From Pyxicephalus adspersus (Eukaryota; Chordata; Amphibia; Anura; Pyxicephalidae), in the NCBI RefSeq assembly GCF_032062135.1, contig NC_092869.1, positions 49,009,371-49,073,370 on the forward strand: DNA of 64,000 nucleotides, given 5' to 3'. The position numbers and the translations under genes are program-made. Positions 34,936-46,870 of the stretch are shown piece after piece (position 1 is the first letter of the stretch; each line of letters opens with the position of its first letter). The notes under the pieces were generated by a model. The model saw only the letters and a list, made by a program, of their open reading frames with translations, searched no databases and was not told where the DNA came from.

Positions 34936-35640
34936 AAAGTCCTAATACAAGCTGCTTTGCCAGAAAACCCTGCTTTTTCTTTAATTGTTCTTTACATTGA
35001 TGGTTTAATTCAGGGTTGGCGAAACAAATCTACTAGCGGAGGATACTCAGAACTCTCTATTTTGACCTGTTACAAAGCCTTTTGTCTCTATGGACTTAAG
35101 CCAGCCATACATTAAATTACATTTTTTATTTTCCAGGTCAAGTGTAGCAAACACAATAAAGGGAAAGTGTTTTTATGTTCCCTGATTATTGATCCCCTTA
35201 TATAAACTTGTTAAAAAAACTGTTAAAAATGTCTTAAGATGGCCAACTAAGAGGAACAATAACGAACTCTTGGAGGTAAGCCACCACCCGGCTGCCCTAG
35301 ACCCGGGCCCACAAGACGTCTGCAGGACAATGAAGTGAACACTATCCCGTCTAGGTGCAGGAAGGGGCAGGACAGCCTATTTGTTTAGCCTGATGCCCAT
35401 CCCATGTATACTTGTCACTTTAGGAAGTGTAAATGTTTACTTTATCAGCTTGTTAGATGTCTTTCCTCAGCCTACTGATCTCACTTGCTAGCTTCAATAG
35501 GTAAACAATGGGTAAAGGGCGACTTTATACTAATTACATCACAGCAGCCAAAAATACAGGGACCGCCTTTAAAGGAAAGAAGAAACAACCTTCAGACTCA
35601 TCACAGGTTAATCTACACCACTGATACATAACTATCCATG
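34936..35640. other. No recognisable feature
   Basis: Unique-looking sequence with no gene or array. Confidence 0.45.
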
Positions 35641-35697
35641 CAAGGTTTGCTAGATCACCCAGGCTCTCCCATGATAGGGACTTTATTAAATCAGAGC
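35641..35697 (+). mobile_element. MITE fragment (right end)
   Basis: AGGTTTGCTAGATCACCCAG, GCTCTCCCATGATAG and TTTATTAAATCAGA match the right arm of the palindromic MITE. The sequence between has been shortened. Confidence 0.6.
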
Positions 35698-36918
35698 TGA
35701 CACCATCGCTCGTAGAACAAACCAATGTTTCCTTCAGCAGATGCAGTCAGTAAAGTTCAACTTGCATCACTTCCAAGTGTCCAGCCAATGCACATTCATT
35801 TTTGATAGCCAAGGTCAGATAGAGAAGGAAGAGATAGTTGCAGCTGGGAACCATCGGTATTTTTGCTGCTTTGAACACTTTCTTATTGAACAATTAGCTA
35901 TTGATGTGTCTGTGATCATTCATTTTTTAAGACTATTCTCTAGCCTGTGACACCACAAGACAATATGGTAATATGATGATTTATAGAAGTTCTGTGCCTG
36001 GCTAGATGGGGAGAGGTTGGTGTTGATCCCCGGCCATTTATTCTACTTGATCGGTTAGCCAAGGCCAGAACCATAATTAACGCGATGATCCCTCATATGG
36101 AATATTCATTTTTTGCATTGCCATCACAATCTGTCCCCATTTATATTGTGTCCAAGTTTCCAGAGATTCTGAGCCCCATGACCCATGCTGTGCCTCACGT
36201 CACACCAGTGCTAACTGCCATGTTGAATCACCGTTCCTTGTTTTTATTTCAAACTTTATTAGAGTCCCCCCAGGCACGCCGACATGAACAGGACACCCAG
36301 CACGTTTCTTGTTTTATAGCTGCACTTACTGAAAAAATGTAAGCGCATGGTGCGTGGGGCTCATTTTACATTCAGGGATTAAACCAGCGGACTTATGAAG
36401 TTATCTTGGCCTGGAATTGGTGGCTGAGGAGTCAAATACGTCTGTTTAAAGCCTAATGACAGGTAAAGTAAACTGTATACCGCTACATCAAAAGCATTCT
36501 GTAAGAAAGACATATGCAAGATTAAACATACATTGTTAATGCTTCCTAAGATAAAGCAAAAGCCAAAATGTATATTTTGTAGGTATTGATAGAGCCGGGA
36601 AAGGCTGGAGCCTCTGGCAAGTTTTTGCTGCCGTCAGTGAATCCTTGTTCCTGTTCCCGTTCCCATATTTCCTGTCCTAATGACACCTTGTGTTCCAAGT
36701 TGTGATATATTGTTGCTGCAAAAGAAAGTAAAGGGAACTCTCTATAACAAGGACGTAGAACCTAAAACAAGTTAATAACTTCCTACTCAATCCATACTAG
36801 GAAACATGTTTTGCCCGGATTCAGATTTGAAGGATGCTTTTTTTTTGTTTTTTGCTTTTAATCCACTCAGTTATCCTAATTAATAGTAAGTCATTATAAG
36901 ATCAATGTTCAAAATATC
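35698..36918. other. Repeat-poor interval, no gene
   Basis: Nothing coding is recognised. 36360-36560 is repeat-free, AT-rich and of mixed composition. Confidence 0.4.
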
Positions 36919-37232
36919 GTGGACACCTGGCCATCACACCTACATGTATAACCAAATGTATGTGGACACTTGGCCATTACACCTATATGTTACCCAATGT
37001 ATATTGACACCTGGATATCATACCAATATAGCCAAACTTATAGGTGGACACCTGACTAACACACCTATATATTAGCAAAATGTATGTGGACACCTGGATA
37101 TCACACCTATATATAGCCAGATGTATGTGGACACCTGGATATCACACCTATATATAGCCAGATGTATGTGGACACCTGACCATCACATCTTTATATAGCC
37201 AGATGTATGTTGGCTCCTGGCCATCACACCTT
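36919..37232. repeat. 41-43 bp minisatellite, about 7.5 copies
   Basis: GGACACCTGG-type starts fall at 36921, 36964, 37005, 37046, 37088, 37129, 37170 and 37211. The unit is about TGTGGACACCTGGATATCAC followed by ACCTATATATAGCCAGATGTA. The phrase resembles (from memory) the ends of common Tc1-like transposons, which carry GTCCACATAC and TATAT motifs. The array may have grown from such an end. Confidence 0.88.
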
Positions 37233-38125
37233 GTAAATCTAAGCGGCCTTCACAGAGTCTTCACCTTAACTGTAATAAAAACCTTAGGAATATTGCAAAG
37301 CTAGTTTTGAGCCAGGTCCTCTTGTCCAACATTCGCACCTGTCTTCTAGTCAGGCCTGGAGCGAGTGAAAGGAGCATAGAGGAGGGCCGGCATGACTGGG
37401 CAAGCTGGGGAGCAGGCTAGCAAAGGGATCATTTAGTCTCAGACGTTAGGGAGAGATGACGTAAAGGGGAGTTGGAGGTGAAGGAGGGGACACGTGGATA
37501 AAAGGTCAGGTACAGGAAGTGGGAGGTCAGCAGCTTAGGAAAGGGCAAGGAGAAAAGTTTTTCCCTCCCATCCGCCCTCTTTTTTATTTATGCTTTGTAT
37601 TTGAATTTTGCTTTGTTTGGGTTGACGTGTTGGGCAGTTGAGGTCCCCGGAGGGGTTTCTGGTATTTTGGGTAAATGTGGTGGTGGTTTAGGGACCCATC
37701 GTTGGTGTGTAGTCCCCATTGTTTTGTGAATTTTTTTAATTTTGGTAGTGGTCTGTGGGTTAAGAGGTAGGTAAATGTAATTCCCGAGCTGGGGAGGTTT
37801 TTGTGGCTTGGAGTATATTACATATACCTTTTATTACGGTGAAGCAGAACATCAGTGTAATTGGGTGCCTTCTGAATTGTTGCAGCAAGTTATTTAATGT
37901 TTTATAATGTATAAAGGTTAATTTATTTCTTTGGGTTATCTATGTTATATAAGTTATGATTTATATTAAAATGTCTATTTCTTTTAATTTTTTTAATATT
38001 CTTTTGTATAATAAAAGGCCTATGGGTCATTTAACCAAAACATTGTGTGGTTTGAGGGGGTTGGTTTTGTTTTGTGGGGTTAATTAGCCCGCTGGATCAG
38101 TTTTGCTGCAGTCATGTCAAGTGAA
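37233..38125 (+). other. Possible retroelement end (low confidence)
   Basis: From about 37360 the sequence is G- and T-rich. CCCTCCCATCCGCCC, then a T-rich stretch, ACGGTGAAGCAGAACATCAG and ATAATAAAAGGCC (a polyadenylation-like signal near 38011) follow. I associate this arrangement with terminal regions of LTR or DIRS-type elements in frogs, from memory only. No reverse transcriptase or second terminal copy is present. Confidence 0.3.
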
Positions 38126-40057
38126 AAGTGGGACAAACCATAATCTATAGTGGTAGTTATTGTTAGTTTATTTCCCAGAAATCTCTCATTTTGCCTGGTG
38201 ACTGGTCACCTCACCCCGTACTTAATTATTTCTACCTTGAGGGACATACTCCCAAATCTGAGCCATTATTCACTTGGTCTGCTTTTTAATTTCCATTGCT
38301 GGAATTTCCTACTTCACAAAAAGTTGTCCTATTCATGTAATTAGCTATTTGGACGTGACATCTTGCAGTGAGTTCCAATTTGCATCCCAGAGGTTTTCAT
38401 TTCAAGAGTAAAGTTACACCGGAGCAAATCGACTGGTCAATGACTCAGAATGTCTGACAGGTGACATACACCAACCCCCCGTCAGTGGAGAACTCTGTTG
38501 GGAAGGCATTGCCATCTCTGGTGGCTTCCTGTGGTCCAGGAAAATATGGAAAATATGATCCCTGGCACAAAACAGTTATGATCCAGGAATAATTACTAAT
38601 AACATGATCTGTTCATTCCGACAGAAACCCTAATGGCAGGGTCATTAATGTCAATTTTATAAGAAGTGTGAGAAATGGTGGTTTGGCCCTACACAGAAGA
38701 CAAACCACTGTGATCTTACACGTGGGACATAAAGTTGTCAATGTTTAAAGGGACCCAGGTTTTGGCACCTTCTAGCTTGCAAATTAAAAAAAAAATATGA
38801 GGAGTGCTAAGTTTTCTCTAACATTTGCCCAAGATTGAAAATGAATCTTCTGATGCATGCAACTTTTACCGACTATATCCAAGGAGGGGATCAGCATGTT
38901 GCAACCACCTCCCCGAGCACACTCTCTAATTTGGATAAGTAACATTTTAAGGAAGTTTTAGGTCTTTGGGGTCCCAAGGTGTTCAAGACATTCGGCAGAG
39001 ATTTGTGGAGGTATCAAGGACAATCTGCTTTTAATCCATAAGGCCAATTTAAAACTTAACTAATTTTTTTCCTTTTAAGAGTTCTGCATGGATTAAAGGA
39101 GAGTTCATTTTTGTCAAGTTGTTGTGATTCCATTTGGCTATTTTTTTTTTTTCCTGTCTATTGGATATCCATTGTTCTCGAAGTTTCAGTTAAGCTTTTC
39201 ATTTTCCCAGGTTATGGTGTAGCTGGTAGTAGTTGGTTACCTCCAATGGACCTGTTCTTGAAACACTGGAGATGTTTTGTTGCTCATCCAAGCTATTACT
39301 TTAGTTTTATTGAGTGCCAAGAAACTCTCCCAGCATTTATACCTATGCAGGTAAAACAGGCAACTTTCTATTGCCATGTAATATGTCATAACAAACGTTG
39401 GTAGTCCAATTGGGCAGAGTGATAGTCACCAGGAAGCCACAGACAGTAATAAAATCATAGCCAGAACCTAAAGCTAGTTTTGGTCTAATTCTTTGTTGGA
39501 TAGATTTCCCATCACTTCTTCCCCGGAGCTATAACTAGACATACAATTATAAAACCTGATGGAGGCTCTAACCCTTCTCTACCTAAACAAAATAATATAT
39601 TTTGCCTGGATCTGACCTGTCTAATAAGCATTTGGTGGAAGACGCATGACAGTACTGGTTTGTTTGAGCTTCATGTTGACCAGCTACTTATTCAGCAAGT
39701 ACCAGCAGACCGAACATATCCATTAACCAGTCTGATTCTCAGGGCCCTACCTCTGTTTTCTTTCTAATAATTCCCTGCTGGTGCAAACACATAACTAGTG
39801 GAGCTGGCAATGGTCCACCATTGCTTACCGCCCTCCGGTCCAGAAATAGCTGAACCTTTGCAGGGAATGGCACTGCTTAGACCCCCCCCAGGCTTCTGAT
39901 GTGGACTTAAAAGTTCTGCTTTGCCTGTGCAATTCACAAGCTTGTTTGGCTGCTCTCTCCAGGATGCTTTGTATCCAGAAAAGGAGCATGGTCCGGAATG
40001 CCTCTGCTGCCAGCTTGGAAGGGGCATTCTCCCAGCGTGTGTTTTATCAGATGTTAC
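38126..40057. other. No recognisable gene
   Basis: Unique-looking sequence. Short open frames have no recognised motif. Nothing else can be supported. Confidence 0.45.
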
Positions 40058-40205
40058 TATTATTATTATTTAATATTAAACAGGATTTATATAGTGCCCA
40101 CAATTTATGTAGTGCTGTACATAGGGGTTACAAATGACAGACAGATACAGACAGCGACACAGGAGGAGGAGAGGACCCTGTCCTGAAGAACTTACAATCT
40201 AGGAG
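40058..40205 (-). repeat. SINE-tail element, minus strand
   Basis: TTATTATTATT, then AGGATTTATATAGTGCCCAC, TAGTGCTGTACATAGGGG, AGACAGATACAGACAGCGAC and GAACTTACAATCTAGG. Read on the minus strand this is the 3' part of the SINE at 26454-26793 (AGATTGT...TATATAAAT...AATAATAA). The head is missing. Confidence 0.6.
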
Positions 40206-40924
40206 GTGCGGGAAGTATCACAAAATGTATTGGAAGGTACTGCACATATTTTTTTATTTTAAGCCAAATACTCCTTTTACTGTCCTAATAAATCCCCTTA
40301 AAGATCCGCATAAAAATATTGGGTGTAAATCCACTGGCCTATGGGGCATTCCTACTGGTAAAAAAAATAATGTCCCAAAAATAGCAATATATGCTCCAAA
40401 TCAAGGTCATCAGTTGCTTTATGCAGGCTGTCCATAAAATGTCCACAAGGTATTTATTGTACAATTTTTAAAGTTGCTCTCCGTGCAGGTGTCTATGTTT
40501 TCACTTATAGGATCTGTGCAGCTTCCTGGGAAGACATTAATAACAGCTCGGGAAAATCTGCAATCCAAGCCATTCTGAGTGCTCGGCCAGTCTCCAATCA
40601 TTCTCAGACGTGGCTTTGTGAATCAAGGCTAGGGTCTGTCAGCATTCCTCCCATTCACTGTTGTTGATCCTAATTCCATTTAAAAAGTTTTCAGCTGCAC
40701 CTGTCAGACCCAAGTGAGAAAGTACAAAAACTAGAACGATCATATTAACAACGTCAAGCTTAGACCAAGACACAGGGGTGTAACCAGGTGAGGGCAGCGA
40801 GGACAAATGGTGTGAGAGCAAATAACACAGCAAATGTTAGAAAATGTTAACCATGTAGATTTAGTTCCAATAAAGTTCTACTTTTAAGAATCCACGATCA
40901 GGCAAGGGATTATCACAGACAAGA
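40206..40924. other. No recognisable feature
   Basis: Unique-looking sequence with no gene or array. Confidence 0.45.
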
Positions 40925-41150
40925 TCATGCAATGTTTCTTTTGCAATAATCCTGATCGGCAGGTATCTGATTTCTGGCAAAAAACTGAGCTGCGCATGTG
41001 CAGAGTCAGCTTTTATTTCCAGGATTCCTGGCAATCCCAGTTTCTGCCGCGCGCAGGAGTTACATTATCATGGCCTGGCCAATCAGAAGCTGCGGTGCCT
41101 TGTAAGGAAACAAGGACAGGTGAGTATCGCAGGTTTAGCTCCATTTGTGA
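40925..41150 (+). repeat. Dispersed repeat R2, copy 1, with splice-donor consensus
   Basis: CCTGGCCAATCAGAAGCTG and AAGGACAGGTGAGTAT, then a GCAGGTTTAGCTCC-type end, match the R2 copies at 42880-43165 and 46560-46870. CAGGTGAGT at 41117-41125 is a consensus vertebrate 5' splice site. The class is unknown. Confidence 0.5.
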
Positions 41151-42879
41151 TTTGGGGACCCCTTTTGTTTGGACGTTTTGAAAAACATAAGTATTCACAA
41201 ACTCTTCCAATGCAGGTTCCTAGCTGCCATTTATTTCTGAATTATTGGACATTCGCTCAATCCAGCTAACTATCAATATTTCTCTGATCGAAAATCATTA
41301 GGGAATATTGATTGTTTCACCATCTTGATCACTAGATTTGTATCATCTCTCTCCATTTGGAGTACAAATCAATTGATCAGGAAAGAGGCTTTTTTATAGA
41401 TTTCTATCCAATCCATCCTCCAGTCAAATAAAACCTTTGCATGGTGCAAGCTGAGCAATACAATAAATCCAACGTATCATCATGTCACTAGTCAGATCCT
41501 GAGCTGCCCCTTAAGTTTAAATCTTATTGATGAAATATCCAGCAGAGACTAAGAAAATCACATCAAAGAGAAACAAAAGTCTATTGGCACAAACTTACAA
41601 CGTTCCGGAAGAGAAGGTGAAAAGGTCTTTGTGTTCATGGGCAGTGAGTGTTGACCACAGGGACAGTAAAGTCCTTACTATGAAAAATTCTATTGCGGAA
41701 AACAAGAGCTAAAGGCTAAACCCTGGCTTGGGTAGAGATGGATCCAAACAGTAATGGTGGAAATCTGCTGAAGATATGACTTACCACGAAGCCGGAACAC
41801 GGAGAAAGGACATCATAACCATATAGCTCCAATGGAAAGAATACATTAAACAGAATAACACTAATCAAGATATAGAAAGAAAACTGATGTTCAATCTCTT
41901 TGTCTATAAAGAGCTAAGAAAATATTTGTTGGGTAACGAATATCAACTTTACAAATAAATATGGTACAAATATAGAAGTGTTTACATTCCAATAAATGTC
42001 AAGAATGAAAAGCTTCTTCAATTGGTTCGAATGAATCATAGACACAACAGTCAGCATATATAAGCTATATAGTGGTAATTCTTCTAAAAAGAAAAGGAGG
42101 AAAATGACCTTACTGGTGTAGAAAAGGCCCCCTACCCTCCTCAGCCACAAGGGGCCCCAAAATCAATCTAGTGGGATGGCCCTAAATCAGTTCTGCACAG
42201 GGGCCCACTGCAGGTTACATCTGTTAATATCTGTATCAGAATTAATAGGAAAACAATCTAGAATAAAATTATTTTACTGCCATACATGTAGATATTTATG
42301 TCACCAATTAAAATCAATGGAAAAGTTTTCATTTGATCCATTTGTCCAAATGTAAATCAATCAAGAGTTCTGTATGATTATATTTATGTCAATACCTTTC
42401 CTCTTGCCATATGACAGGAAGGATTAGCACAGCCCGCCATTCCTCCGCTCTCCAAATATTAATCCTATTCAAATGCAGGTTTGCTGCCGGAGTCCAGGAA
42501 CAATTCATTTTACATTCATCCAGGATCTCAATGAAAAGAAACTGTACAATCCAGCAGCCACTAAATGGAATTTGTGACCCATTTATGATCTCAAGAATTT
42601 TTTCCTTTTTGCACTTTTTACTTTTTTCCCATAGCTGAGGATTGGGGACTATGGGACTGTTTGTTGGCGGCTGTGTTCTGGATGTGCTCTCCACCAAGGG
42701 CGGCCTGAGGGCAGAGCTGCAAAAGATGGAAGATGCAGCGTTGTCCATCATTACATTTTCTAAAAGTAGAATTAAGCTAAAATGACAAAAATTGCGAGCA
42801 GGCGGCTCTTTTTGCACATCTCTTCTGCAATTACACAACATTTCTATAGAATAAAGATTCTTGGCATACATTGGTGCTG
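41151..42879. other. No recognisable gene
   Basis: The longest open frame (42389-42871, minus, 160 codons) has no recognised motif and is overlapped by plus-strand frames. No repeat could be outlined. Confidence 0.45.
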
Positions 42880-43165
42880 GAATACAGGAATACCATGCAC
42901 ATGCTTGGTTACATCATTTCTGCTTGGCCAATCAAGATGGCCGGAGATCCCGAACCTGCAATGGAGCGGGGGAAGATATTAGCACTGCCGGTGTAGCAAG
43001 AAGAGGTGGATTTACCTCCGTTAAATCTTTGTGATCAGGCAGGATTATTATTGCAGGGACAAGCGAAGTGCTTTCTCCTGATGTACGACTGTTAAGGTGG
43101 CAAAAGATCTGGAAGCAGAAGAACATGGCTGCACCGGCGATGGAACAGGGACAGGTGAGTGTATT
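42880..43165 (+). repeat. Dispersed repeat R2, copy 2
   Basis: CTTGGCCAATCAAGATGGCC at about 42925 is followed, after inserted sequence, by GATGGAACAGGGACAGGTGA at 43138-43157. CAGGTGAGT is kept at 43152-43160. The copy seems split by about 150 bases, or two copies overlap. Confidence 0.5.
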
Positions 43166-43322
43166 TCAAAAAAGTTCATCAGACAGCTAGGGGCATTGCC
43201 TGTCCCTTCCACAATATTGGACCTGCCTGGTCTACTTCTGATGTAAGGGCAAACCCCCATCTATACAAAACCAAACCTGTCGAATTCTTCTCCAAAGGGA
43301 ACACGTGTTTAAAGACCGACTC

Positions 43323-43530
43323 TTCCCTTTATTAAATCTGCCCCTCGGCCCCCCCTTCATTAAATCTGNNNNNNNNNNNNNNNNNNNNNNNNNNNNNNNN
43401 NNNNNNNNNNNNNNNNNNNNNNNNNNNNNNNNNNNNNNNNNNNNNCTGCCCTACAGCCTCCCCTTCATTAAATCTGCCCTACAGCCTCCCCTTCATTAAA
43501 TCTGCCCTACAGCCTCCCCTTTAAAAAAAC
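43323..43530. repeat. 28-bp tandem repeat containing an assembly gap
   Basis: CTGCCCTACAGCCTCCCCTT followed by CATTAAAT repeats on both sides of a run of N (43369-43445, 77 bases). The left unit has CTCGGCCCCCC in place of TACAGCCTCCC. The gap falls inside the array, so the real copy number is unknown. Confidence 0.85.
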
Positions 43531-46317
43531 TTATTCCCTTCTTCCCTTCTTCATTCCCTTACACTTCAGCTAGGTTTCCTTTAAATTCATTCATAGGTCT
43601 ACTTTATGATGGAAAAGTTGATTGAAGATCCTGTTTCCGCAGTTCCCCCATACAGTGTGATAAATAGCACTATGGGTATGGTACATAGGCCGCTCCATAG
43701 GCCGCTCCATAGGCCGCTCCATAGGCTACAGACAAAACACATTACATTGCAGTGTCCATAGCTGTGTTATGTAACTTTTTTTTTTCTTTTGGTTTATTAA
43801 AATTCCAACACTGCGATCAACCCCAAGACAAGGTTAAAGGTTGTGAGAGCTTTTCTACATTTACTCGACTTTTTATTTTCTCCGTCTTGATGTCCTCATG
43901 ACCTCCAACAGATCCAAAATTGGAAAGATTCCTTACTCTACTGGGTTCCTGGGAGCCGACACTACGGAGGCACGACGAACCTTTAAGTCCTTTTCATTAC
44001 AAAAAAAAAAGAAAAAAAGTTTGGAGTTTTTGCCTTTAGGGCAGAATCAGATCTGACAATGAGCAGGAAAGAAGGGAACGGGTAATTGAGGAGAGATCAA
44101 AGGTTGCAAATATATGAAAGGGTCTTATGAAGATCTGGAAGGGATAATACCCAAAGCAACTAGTAAAACACAAATGGGTAATGAACGATGGAATAATACA
44201 GCTTGAATGGATTTAGTGCCACCGCTAAAAGGAGCGCATCAGCTAATGGAGCAGTACCTTCTATGTGAGATCACTATTTCCTTTTATTCATACAATGCCA
44301 TGTTTATTATGCTCTGCACACCAACATAGTGATTAAGTGGAACTCCAGCTAAAATTCCAATTGTGTCATTGAAATACATGTATGTGAATTGTACTATTGG
44401 CCAAAATAGTTGTAGTTCTCTTTATTCCATTTCGTAACTCACCTTCCCTTTGCAAGAACGAGTGTCACCTTCCTGTTCATAGAAAGCCTGAAGACCGGGG
44501 GAAGCTGCTGTGTTGTCTATTAAAGCCAATATGTTTTGGGAATCCAAGGTGATTTATTAAATGTTAGGTGTTTGTGCCAAGGCTTCCATCTTCACCTGAT
44601 TGTGCTCCAGGTTGGGCATCATCAGCCATCTTTACTGGATGCCCCAGAATGACGTTCCTCCTGTACATGCTCATAGGAATGTAGGGCATACAGAGAATGT
44701 ACACTTTGATGGAAGAATAGATATACGGGGTCTCTGGCAAAGCCAACCTGACAGCTATTTTTCCAAAGTTTCCCATGAAAAATAACATTGTATCTTTTTG
44801 AATTCTTCTAGTGTATGCAGGTGGTGTCTTTTTTTCTTCTAGATCACTCTTGAAACAAGTTTTAGAAATACCAACCAAAGCATTTAGTAGACAGGGTTTG
44901 AACCATTCTGCTCATCCACACTTTTGTATAGGTTGCCATATTTGATGGGCAGTCATAAAGGCCAACAGCAAGTCATGGTCATCCTTGGTGCAGGCAAGAG
45001 GCCGGTTGGTATCCTCGTAATACATGGAGCTGGGATTTGGGCTTTCCATGGCTTACAACCTTCCACTGGTGTCAACTATTGGGTCAGCAGGGTGGTTTAC
45101 TAATCTTACTACAAGTTATTTTTGGTTGATTAAACTGACCATTGCTTTTATTTATCACTACAGTTCACTTCTATTGTTTTTTTCCAAAGTATAAAAATGT
45201 AATAAATGGAAGGCTGGTTTATTGTACTTTAACACATTTTGTAGACAGTACATTTTATAGCAGCCTGTGCACGAGAAGCAAAGCTCCCAAATGTCTCAGA
45301 GAACACAAACAAATTGCTCTGACCCTTGTTTCTCTTCAGTTTTTGGGTTGGACAAGAGGGGCAAATGAAGGGCCAGAGAAATCTGGTTTTGAAAGAAGGA
45401 TAGTCCATCCAAGACAGTTGGGGGCTTTGCATTGCCAGAGGTCACACCTGCAGATTTCCTTCACCTCCCTGCCACTCCATTTGGCCACCAGGAGCAAAAT
45501 TCTCGTATAAGTCAAATTTCGCTTACACAGAACTCAATATTGTCTTCCCTCCATCATTTGACTGGGTGGCACAGTGACCAATCAGCAAGCATCGAGAGGA
45601 AGGGGAGGGAGTCACATGGTTTTCTGTACCCACAAGTATTGGGTTATTGACTTCTCTTACAAAAGCTAAACCAAGCTCCGGGATAGGGAAAATATGCGCT
45701 AGTAAGGGGTCACTATTAAAACGAACGAGAAGGAATGCATGAATCCATACAAATCAGGAATGCAAACCCTAAACAGTCCAATGTTAATCATACAGAAAAA
45801 ACAGTCCCAACCACACTACAAAACTGTCTGCCCAATGGACAAAATATGCAGCTCTAGAGATGATTGTATTGGCCTTCATTCAGGAGGAATTATTTTATTT
45901 CTGGTTACTCCTTTATTTTCATTTCAGCAAGGACATCAGGAAAGGTCTCTGGGACACTGAGAACCGTTTTTTGTTTTCATGTTTTATTAGCAGATTTTTA
46001 ATTATACAGCAGTGTACGCAATGTACTCACAAAATTTTAAAAAGCTTTGCGAAACTTGTAATTTTTTACGGGTGGTAACATACCAGAAGGAATAAAAGTA
46101 CTTCCATGTGGCACAAAGTTCAATCATTGGAAAACGTGGTGTTCATTCAGGACAGTCCTCATTTTGTTATTGTAAGGTGCCAGAAAACCATCTGCTGCGC
46201 TCCCCATGCAACTTCTTTATTAAAGTGATCCTCTTCCCAGACTATGGGGATTAGGCCTACACATCACATGAATGTAAAATGTGTACAGCAATCCCCCAAC
46301 AATATCCATCGGTGTGT
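43531..46317. other. No supported gene; small 12-bp repeat
   Basis: TAGGCCGCTCCA is repeated three times in perfect tandem at about 43685-43725. Otherwise the sequence is unique-looking. Open frames of 104 codons (44564-44878, minus) and 122 codons (45142-45510, plus) have no recognised motif. Confidence 0.45.
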
Positions 46318-46505
46318 CCCGGTGGATTGATGAATGACCGATCAGGAATGACTCCAATGGAGGCGAGCTCAGCTTGTACCCCCTCTCCATAGAACAGAAT
46401 GGTGCTGTGTGCGCAATGCTCGAGCAGTCATCTATCATTGGAAAGAATCATGAAATATTGTTTCCAGCCACAGTGATCTGTCACCCATCTGACATCTGTA
46501 CAGAA
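46318..46505 (+). repeat. Dispersed repeat R3, copy 2
   Basis: TTGATGAATGACCGATCAGG, ATGGAGGCGAGC, CCCTCTCCATAGAACAGAAT, TCATTGGAAAGAATCATGAA, TTGTTTCCAGCC and CTGACATCTGTA align in order with 26797-26960. This copy is longer and probably closer to the original. Confidence 0.6.
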
Positions 46506-46559
46506 CTTCGGAATCTGGACTTTATACAATCTGCTTTGAAGATGAAGAAGAAGAACCAT

Positions 46560-46870
46560 TCTCTCCACTCCACCTCAAGCAGAACTAAATTTCCACCTGC
46601 AAAGTTTGGGACCAGGCGGGGTTTTATTGCACAATGGGACAGACGATGTTCCTGCTGCGATAAGCAGGCTGATGGCTCCATGGAATTATCAAAGTTATTT
46701 ATCTACTGATATTATTATTATTATTATTATACCCAGCAATCATGGCTTCCCCTGCACTTATATCATCCTTGCCTGGCCAATCAAGATGGGCAAAGATTCA
46801 AATTAGAAACAGAAGGTGGCACCCTGTGATGGAATGGGGGCAGGTGAATATTTCCGGGTTAAGTTCCGCT
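46560..46870 (+). repeat. Dispersed repeat R2, copy 3, with (ATT)n
   Basis: CAAAGTTTGGGACCAGGCGG and TTTTATTGCACAATGGGACA lead to an (ATT)n tract (about 46709-46730). GCCTGGCCAATCAAGATGGG and GATGGAATGGGGGCAGGTGA follow. The donor consensus seen in copies 1 and 2 has become CAGGTGAAT here. Confidence 0.5.

Noticed and set aside
42389..42871. 160-codon minus-strand open frame
   Set aside because: No recognised motif; it overlaps plus-strand frames and lies next to dispersed repeat R2.
43305..43499. 64-codon open frame through the N run
   Set aside because: It is readable only because undefined bases contain no stop codons.
44441..44530. Minus-strand segment ending in AAGGTGAGT, considered as a small exon
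   Set aside because: A good donor alone is not enough; the acceptor is ambiguous and the 15-codon peptide is not recognised.
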